From Flavobacterium phycosphaerae (lineage in GTDB: Bacteria > Bacteroidota > Bacteroidia > Flavobacteriales > Flavobacteriaceae): DNA of 64,000 nt. The notes under the pieces are model-generated. The model searched no databases. It saw only the letters and a program-made list of their open reading frames with translations, and was not told the origin of the DNA. The position numbers and the translations under genes were made by a program. Within the stretch, counting starts at the first letter, position 1, and each line of letters opens with the position of its first letter. Of the stretch, positions 60,028 to 64,000 are shown piece by piece. The stretch lies in the NCBI RefSeq assembly GCF_010119235.1, contig NZ_JAAATZ010000001.1, positions 2,448,501 through 2,512,500 on the forward strand, given 5' to 3'.

Positions 60028-60690
60028 TTAACGTTTGTCATTAGTATTGTTATCATATGCTATTAAATTGAAAAGTTCCCGCATTCGGCTTCTCACTCTC
60101 TTGCCGTAATGGGTTTCTATTTCTGATGCTGATAGATTTGTAGTGATGTGGGTTGAGATTCTTTTTGCAATAAAAATATCATAGCGACTTAATAGTATTT
60201 CTGCCATTATATTACATTCGTTACCGTAATATTTTAGATTGTTTTCTGTTCCTAAATCATCAAAACAAATTATTTTAGGCTCTGATTCATATAATTTCCC
60301 CTTACTGTATTTGTGAATGATTTGGTAGCCGTCCTGAAAGAATTCAAAGCTTATATCCCGGCATGGTTTTACAAAAAATTTATGTTCAGTAGGTGTTAGG
60401 TATTTCATAATGTTCATAATTGAAGTTTTACCGCAGCCTATCGGACCTGATAGAAGAACTCCTTTGTTGAGGTTTATCCCATATTGAAAACATGTTGGTT
60501 CATCTTTTAGAAAATAAGCGATAAGTTTATAAATGATTGGATAATCACTCTCATAAATTTTGAAATGATTACCATAGATTTCTTGGCCTTTTTTTTCAAT
60601 CCATAACACCATATCTTCATAGCTATAAAGGTTCTGAATAGTCCTTATTTGCTGAGGTGTCGAGTTGTTTTGTTCTGTCTGTTCGTTCAT
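60028..60690 (-). CDS. DnaC-like AAA+ ATPase (helicase-loader type)
   Basis: A 220-residue ATPase with Walker A GVLLSGPIGCGKTSIMNIMK, Walker B KIICFDDLGTENN, and a sensor-I-like asparagine (ITTNLSASEIETHYGKRVRS) followed by R-finger-like RMRELFNLI. This matches DnaC/IstB-type loaders that act in plasmid and phage replication. It overlaps the upstream initiator-like gene by 68 nt, in another frame, so translation is coupled. Its role would be to load a helicase at an element origin. Confidence 0.8.
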   Translation of the reverse strand: MNEQTEQNNSTPQQIRTIQNLYSYEDMVLWIEKKGQEIYGNHFKIYESDYPIIYKLIAYFLKDEPTCFQYGINLNKGVLLSGPIGCGKTSIMNIMKYLTPTEHKFFVKPCRDISFEFFQDGYQIIHKYSKGKLYESEPKIICFDDLGTENNLKYYGNECNIMAEILLSRYDIFIAKRISTHITTNLSASEIETHYGKRVRSRMRELFNLIAYDNNTNDKR

Positions 60691-61546
60691 TTAAGATGAA
60701 TTTTGGTGCGTTCAACATCCAGTTACTTGCTGCGGCCTGCCAGTCGGCCATTGGAATTTTTCCACCCACTAGCCAACCAATACTTGAAAAGTAGTTGTAG
60801 AATTTTTGAGCTTCTATTTCTGGGAAGTTTTGTTGGAGGAAATGTGACTTGACTTCATCTAAATCAGGCGGTTTTACTTTAGCGAGTATTTGCCGACTTA
60901 TGTTGTTGCACTCTGCTCCATAGTCAGCAAATACTTGTGATGATGAATCTTTTTTCTCATCAGATGATTGTACCGGCATTTCTTCTTTTTTTGCGGAACT
61001 TTTTTCTTCTTTCAAATCATCACCATTTTTAAAAATGGAATTATCTTCTTCAATTTTTTTTGCTTGCTCGCCCAAGTTTAAGCTGTTTGAATTGTTTAGA
61101 TCGTTTGTATTGTTTGTATTGTTTATATAAGGTACTACGACTTGTTCATGAACCTGTTCAGTACTTGTTTCAGAACCAGTACAAGACTTGTCTACAACTT
61201 GTTCATCAACAAGTTTAAAATTTGAACTGTTGTTTTTTGGCAGAGGCTTTAAATCCTCTGAAAAATTGAATAAAAAAACATGGCTCCCTTTGAATGGATT
61301 GTATGAGGGTTCGTATTTGATATAGCCTTGTGCATGCAACATTTTTAGGCATTTGTGATAGGTTGCTTTTGAGCTTATTTTGCTTATTCTCATGACCTCA
61401 TCACGCGAAATACTTATCGGGTTTTTGAATCGGTTGTAATTCCAGAATTGAAATAGTGACATGTATAGGCTTACATGTGTTGGATTCAACATTCTATCTT
61501 TAGCTACTTTATCAAAAAAGCCAGTGAGGTGCTTTATGTAATTCAT
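60623..61546 (-). CDS. Winged-helix initiator-like protein of the mobile element
   Basis: A 307-residue protein. The N-terminal 90 residues are a winged-helix domain (PTHVSLYMSLFQFWNYNRFK, ISISRDEVMRISKISSKATY, KCLKMLHAQGYIKYEPSYNP) like plasmid replication or DnaD-type proteins of Bacteroidota. The middle is charged and low in complexity (SSAKKEEMPVQSSDEKKDSS). The C-terminus (DEVKSHFLQQNFPEIEAQKF) includes a helical helicase-interaction-like segment. It overlaps the DnaC-like gene by 68 nt. Together they look like the replication module of an ICE or plasmid. Confidence 0.75.
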   Translation of the reverse strand: MNYIKHLTGFFDKVAKDRMLNPTHVSLYMSLFQFWNYNRFKNPISISRDEVMRISKISSKATYHKCLKMLHAQGYIKYEPSYNPFKGSHVFLFNFSEDLKPLPKNNSSNFKLVDEQVVDKSCTGSETSTEQVHEQVVVPYINNTNNTNDLNNSNSLNLGEQAKKIEEDNSIFKNGDDLKEEKSSAKKEEMPVQSSDEKKDSSSQVFADYGAECNNISRQILAKVKPPDLDEVKSHFLQQNFPEIEAQKFYNYFSSIGWLVGGKIPMADWQAAASNWMLNAPKFILNERTDRTKQLDTSANKDYSEPL

Positions 61547-61554
61547 GATTTGAA

Positions 61555-61848
61555 TTACTTTGAATTAAAGAGTGTGCGCTCAGAACTTACTTTATTCTCA
61601 TCGAGTAATTTTTCAATATCCTTGTAGGCATAGTAGATTATACCTCCAATTTTAGTGTAGGATAATGTTTTGTTGATGCGTAGCGTTTGCAGTGTTCCCG
61701 GAGAAATGTTTAATAGTTTGCGGACTTCTTTGGATTTGAGCCACTGTTTGGTTTGTTCCGGATTAACTTTCAATAATTCTTTCAAATCTGAAAGCAGGAG
61801 AATGCGAAATTCATTTAGGTCTTCGCTGGTAATTACTTCGATTGCCAT
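61555..61848 (-). CDS. MerR/Xis-type helix-turn-helix protein
   Basis: A 97-residue protein whose C-terminal half is a helix-turn-helix-17/excisionase domain: WLKSKEVRKLLNISPGTLQT, LRINKTLSYTKIGGIIYYAY, then KDIEKLLDEN. The N-terminal 35 residues (MAIEVITSEDLNEFRILLLS) are helical. Such proteins in Bacteroidota ICEs serve as regulators or excisionases. It is 8 nt upstream of the initiator-like gene, the first gene of this module. Confidence 0.8.
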   Translation of the reverse strand: MAIEVITSEDLNEFRILLLSDLKELLKVNPEQTKQWLKSKEVRKLLNISPGTLQTLRINKTLSYTKIGGIIYYAYKDIEKLLDENKVSSERTLFNSK

Positions 61849-61943
61849 AACTTATGTTTTAGATTGTTATGGCACAAAATTGTTTGTATTGATTTGATTT
61901 AAATCACAAGTCAATCACAAGTTGTGAAAGAAAAAAGTAAATT

Positions 61944-63683
61944 TTATTGTGAATTGCCCGCTGCTATTGCCTTTTTTAATTTGTAAATAAAGTAAGTTGG
62001 TGTAATTCCCGTTCGGGCTTTGAAGGCCCGAGTAAAATTTTGAGTGGAACCAAAACCGGCTTCTTCTCCTAAAGCTTTGTTTGTGTAGTTCCTGAATTTA
62101 CTATCGGTTTTGAGCATTTCGATGATATAATCCGTTTTTAAATCGGTAATGTAGTCGATGCTGCCTTTTCCACGGTGTTTGGAAATTATCTTCGTTACGT
62201 ATTTGTTATTGGTATTCAACAATAAAGCCATTTTGGTTAGGGTCATGTCTTTTTCCAAATATTTTTTGCCTTGTTCAAACTTCTCTAACATCTTTAGAAT
62301 ACCTGCTTCAAACTCAGGGCTTATTTCCTGGCTGTTTTGCTTATCAGTATTTTCGGGAACTATAGTTTTTTCAATTTTATCTAAAGTTGTATCTATTACC
62401 AGTTGTTGATCATAATTGTTTTTTTGAATATTACTTTTAGAGGTATCACGTTTCATTATTTCTTCAAACAGTCTTTTGTTTTTGAAATGTCTGTAGATTA
62501 AATATGCAATAATGACCGCCATTATAACAATGATAGTAAAGTCAATTACTACTCTGAAAGTCATAGCATTTTCAATGTCCTGTTTTGATTTTAGCAACTC
62601 TTTTGTATCGTATTCTTTGACTACTTTTCTTAATAGGTATTTATAATTTGTTCCAAGTACATTGTCCACTTTCAGCAACTGATTGATGTAATATAATTGT
62701 GATTTAATGTCGCCCTGTTTTTTAAAATAATCTATTAGTAATTCGTAACTCTCACGTAGATCGGGACGAATGTATTTTTGTTGCTCAAAAGCTATGTCGA
62801 CTTTTTTAAAATATTCAATTCCTTTTTCCTGCTCCCTAATGGACCAAAAGCATTTGCCCAAATAAAAATAAGCTACCGTCTCATTAGCGAAATCTTTATT
62901 GTTTTTTATACTTGGTAAAGCAGTATTCAAATCACTGATAGCTTTTTGGTAATTGTTTCTGAAGTATTGATTAATTCCTTCAGAATGGATGAAATAGGGT
63001 TCCATTTCGAGGTTTTCCAATTTACGCCCTTCTTTGATTCCTAGTTGGTTAGTCACTGAACTTAAGTCGTATTTGCCAATTTTATTGTAACATACTCCTA
63101 ATCCATGAATCGAGTTTAGATACGCTCTATCGTTTTCTTCTTTAAAATACTCAATACATTCCTTAAATAAACTAATTGCTTCATCATAAAATCCTAAATA
63201 ATATTTGGTTTGTGCAATGCCAAATTTTACCTTATACATAGAATAGCTATCCTCTGTTTTGGCAATATACTCGTCTGCCAATAGAAAATTGTCCAGGGCT
63301 TTTTTGTTATCATTCTCCCCGTAATACACTGTTGCCTTAGTCATGTAAGCAGCACCAATAGTCAAATCGTTTTTGGTTTGCTTGGCTGCAACCAACATAC
63401 TATCGGCATAGGCTGTCCAAGTTGATTTGTCGGAGAGGTAAAGTATCGATTTATAAGCCAAAGCAACCTGTTCAAAGTCATTATTAGCTTCTGATTTTCT
63501 TAACCATGTTTGTGCATATAGCAAGGACTTGGCCTTATCATTTTTATGTTTTAGAATGGCTTTGTTGAGGTAATTATAATTCTTAGCTAGCAGACTATCC
63601 GGAATTTTACCATAAGTCAACTGCGCTTCCACATAGTATGAAAACAAAAGCAATGTAATAAGTAGGTGTCTTTTTTGAATCAT
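61944..63683 (-). CDS. Membrane-anchored AraC-family regulator with TPR sensor part
   Basis: A 579-residue protein. A signal sequence (HLLITLLLFSYYVEAQ) precedes tetratricopeptide-type helices (AKTEDSYSMYKVKFGIAQTK, YYLGFYDEAISLFKECIEYF and others to about residue 330). A transmembrane helix lies near residue 380 (VVIDFTIIVIMAVIIAYLIY). A C-terminal AraC-type double HTH ends the protein (MTLTKMALLLNTNNKYVTKI, GEEAGFGSTQNFTRAFKART, GITPTYFIYKLK). The TPR part would face the periplasm and signal through the membrane. This combination is frequent in Bacteroidota. It could govern the element's module to its left, but its target is unknown. Confidence 0.9.
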   Translation of the reverse strand: MIQKRHLLITLLLFSYYVEAQLTYGKIPDSLLAKNYNYLNKAILKHKNDKAKSLLYAQTWLRKSEANNDFEQVALAYKSILYLSDKSTWTAYADSMLVAAKQTKNDLTIGAAYMTKATVYYGENDNKKALDNFLLADEYIAKTEDSYSMYKVKFGIAQTKYYLGFYDEAISLFKECIEYFKEENDRAYLNSIHGLGVCYNKIGKYDLSSVTNQLGIKEGRKLENLEMEPYFIHSEGINQYFRNNYQKAISDLNTALPSIKNNKDFANETVAYFYLGKCFWSIREQEKGIEYFKKVDIAFEQQKYIRPDLRESYELLIDYFKKQGDIKSQLYYINQLLKVDNVLGTNYKYLLRKVVKEYDTKELLKSKQDIENAMTFRVVIDFTIIVIMAVIIAYLIYRHFKNKRLFEEIMKRDTSKSNIQKNNYDQQLVIDTTLDKIEKTIVPENTDKQNSQEISPEFEAGILKMLEKFEQGKKYLEKDMTLTKMALLLNTNNKYVTKIISKHRGKGSIDYITDLKTDYIIEMLKTDSKFRNYTNKALGEEAGFGSTQNFTRAFKARTGITPTYFIYKLKKAIAAGNSQ

Positions 63684-63865
63684 TTTAAAAAATTGACGCT
63701 TAAAGCATTGAAAAAATGCAAAATAATTGTGTTTTTGGGGCTTTTTATTGCGAATAAATGTAAAAAAATAATGTTTAAAATGTACGAATTATGGTAGCAA
63801 ATTGCGAATATCCCTGTTGAATGGTAAGTTCCTGATGGGTTGTTATTTAGTTGCCATCGTATGGT

Positions 63866-63903
63866 GTGTGATTCCCGAATCACACCTACTTGGATTCCCG
63901 AAT
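63866..63903. repeat. Palindrome and repeated ATTCCCGAAT
   Basis: GTGTGATTC-CC-GAATCACAC (63866-63885) is a perfect inverted repeat; the core ATTCCCGAAT returns at 63894-63903. It lies in the 63684-63973 gap, upstream of the regulator gene and of a possible rightward start at 63974. Operator or attachment-like signal; nothing else was seen in this gap. Confidence 0.55.
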
Positions 63904-63973
63904 GGTGTATCTGTTGGCTTGTGAGGTGCAAAACATGCCTGTAGTTTTGCCCTGAATTCAAACGGTTTTGTTA

Positions 63974-64000
63974 TGAGCAAAGCCGAAACCAAGTTCAGAT
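63974..64000 (+). CDS. Possible start of a rightward gene, cut by window edge
   Basis: An ATG at 63974 opens a frame of nine codons (MSKAETKFR) to the window end. The upstream stretch is gene-free and contains the repeated ATTCCCGAAT, so a divergent start here is plausible, but nine codons cannot prove a gene. Confidence 0.25.

Noticed and set aside
63680..63961. Leftward ORF of 93 codons
   Set aside because: Crosses the palindromes and the presumed promoter of the AraC-type gene, overlaps its start, and shows no conserved pattern.

Overview
The window looks like the genome of a Flavobacterium-like bacterium (Bacteroidota, class Flavobacteriia). Evidence: low G+C; protein families typical of that phylum (CzcA fused to an outer-membrane factor, DUF3347, Haem_bd, DUF6660 and DUF983 proteins); -7 boxes of the Bacteroidota TAnnTTTG type; a tRNA 3' end without an encoded CCA.

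Positions 1 to about 27.28 kb look like resident chromosome. They hold an edge-truncated secreted protein, a frameshifted TPR protein, a UvrD-type helicase, and a tightly packed five-gene leftward operon (15367 to 4993) that looks like an anti-phage or restriction system: PLD-SNF2 helicase, Eco57I-type methyltransferase, DUF262-HNH nuclease, SMC/RecF-like ATPase and a small protein. Next come two paralogous HTH-type proteins flanking a coiled-coil protein, a GIY-YIG nuclease bracketed by repeats, a tripartite RND efflux operon, and a thioredoxin/HMA/DUF983 gene cluster with a Crp/Fnr regulator. The two leftward promoters of this last block carry matching Crp/Fnr-like operators at the same distance from their -7 boxes, suggesting one regulon. 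Copies of a 126-150 bp MITE-like repeat with terminal inverted repeats are scattered through this half and were not seen to the right of 27.1 kb.

At about 27.26-27.29 kb the 3' end of a tRNA (probably tRNA-Ser) followed by its terminator is cut off. I read this as the attachment site of an integrative element that occupies the rest of the window (at least 36.7 kb) and continues past its right edge. The element begins with a cassette of five small genes (a conserved protein, DUF5675, a secreted IGG-repeat protein and two tiny membrane proteins). PcfJ/PcfK-type genes follow, then about 1.2 kb without a credible protein gene but packed with long, wobble-paired hairpins, which I propose is a large plus-strand structured RNA. 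The large cargo is a leftward metal-resistance block: Zn/Cd P-type ATPase, CzcB, CzcA fused to a CzcC-like part, copper-binding proteins, a multicopper oxidase fused to a CopB-like barrel, a Cu(I) P-type ATPase, and a CusCBA-type system with two adaptors, with DUF3347/HMA/Haem_bd accessory proteins. A stand-alone nuclease-like protein sits inside it. The right end holds a plasmid/ICE-like module (MerR/Xis-type HTH, initiator-like winged helix, DnaC-like ATPase) and a membrane-anchored TPR-AraC regulator.

Three genes (1233-2128, 7197-8593 and the CusA pair at 52200-55423) are each broken by a shift that one extra base in a homopolymer would repair. This suggests sequencing or assembly indels rather than real decay.
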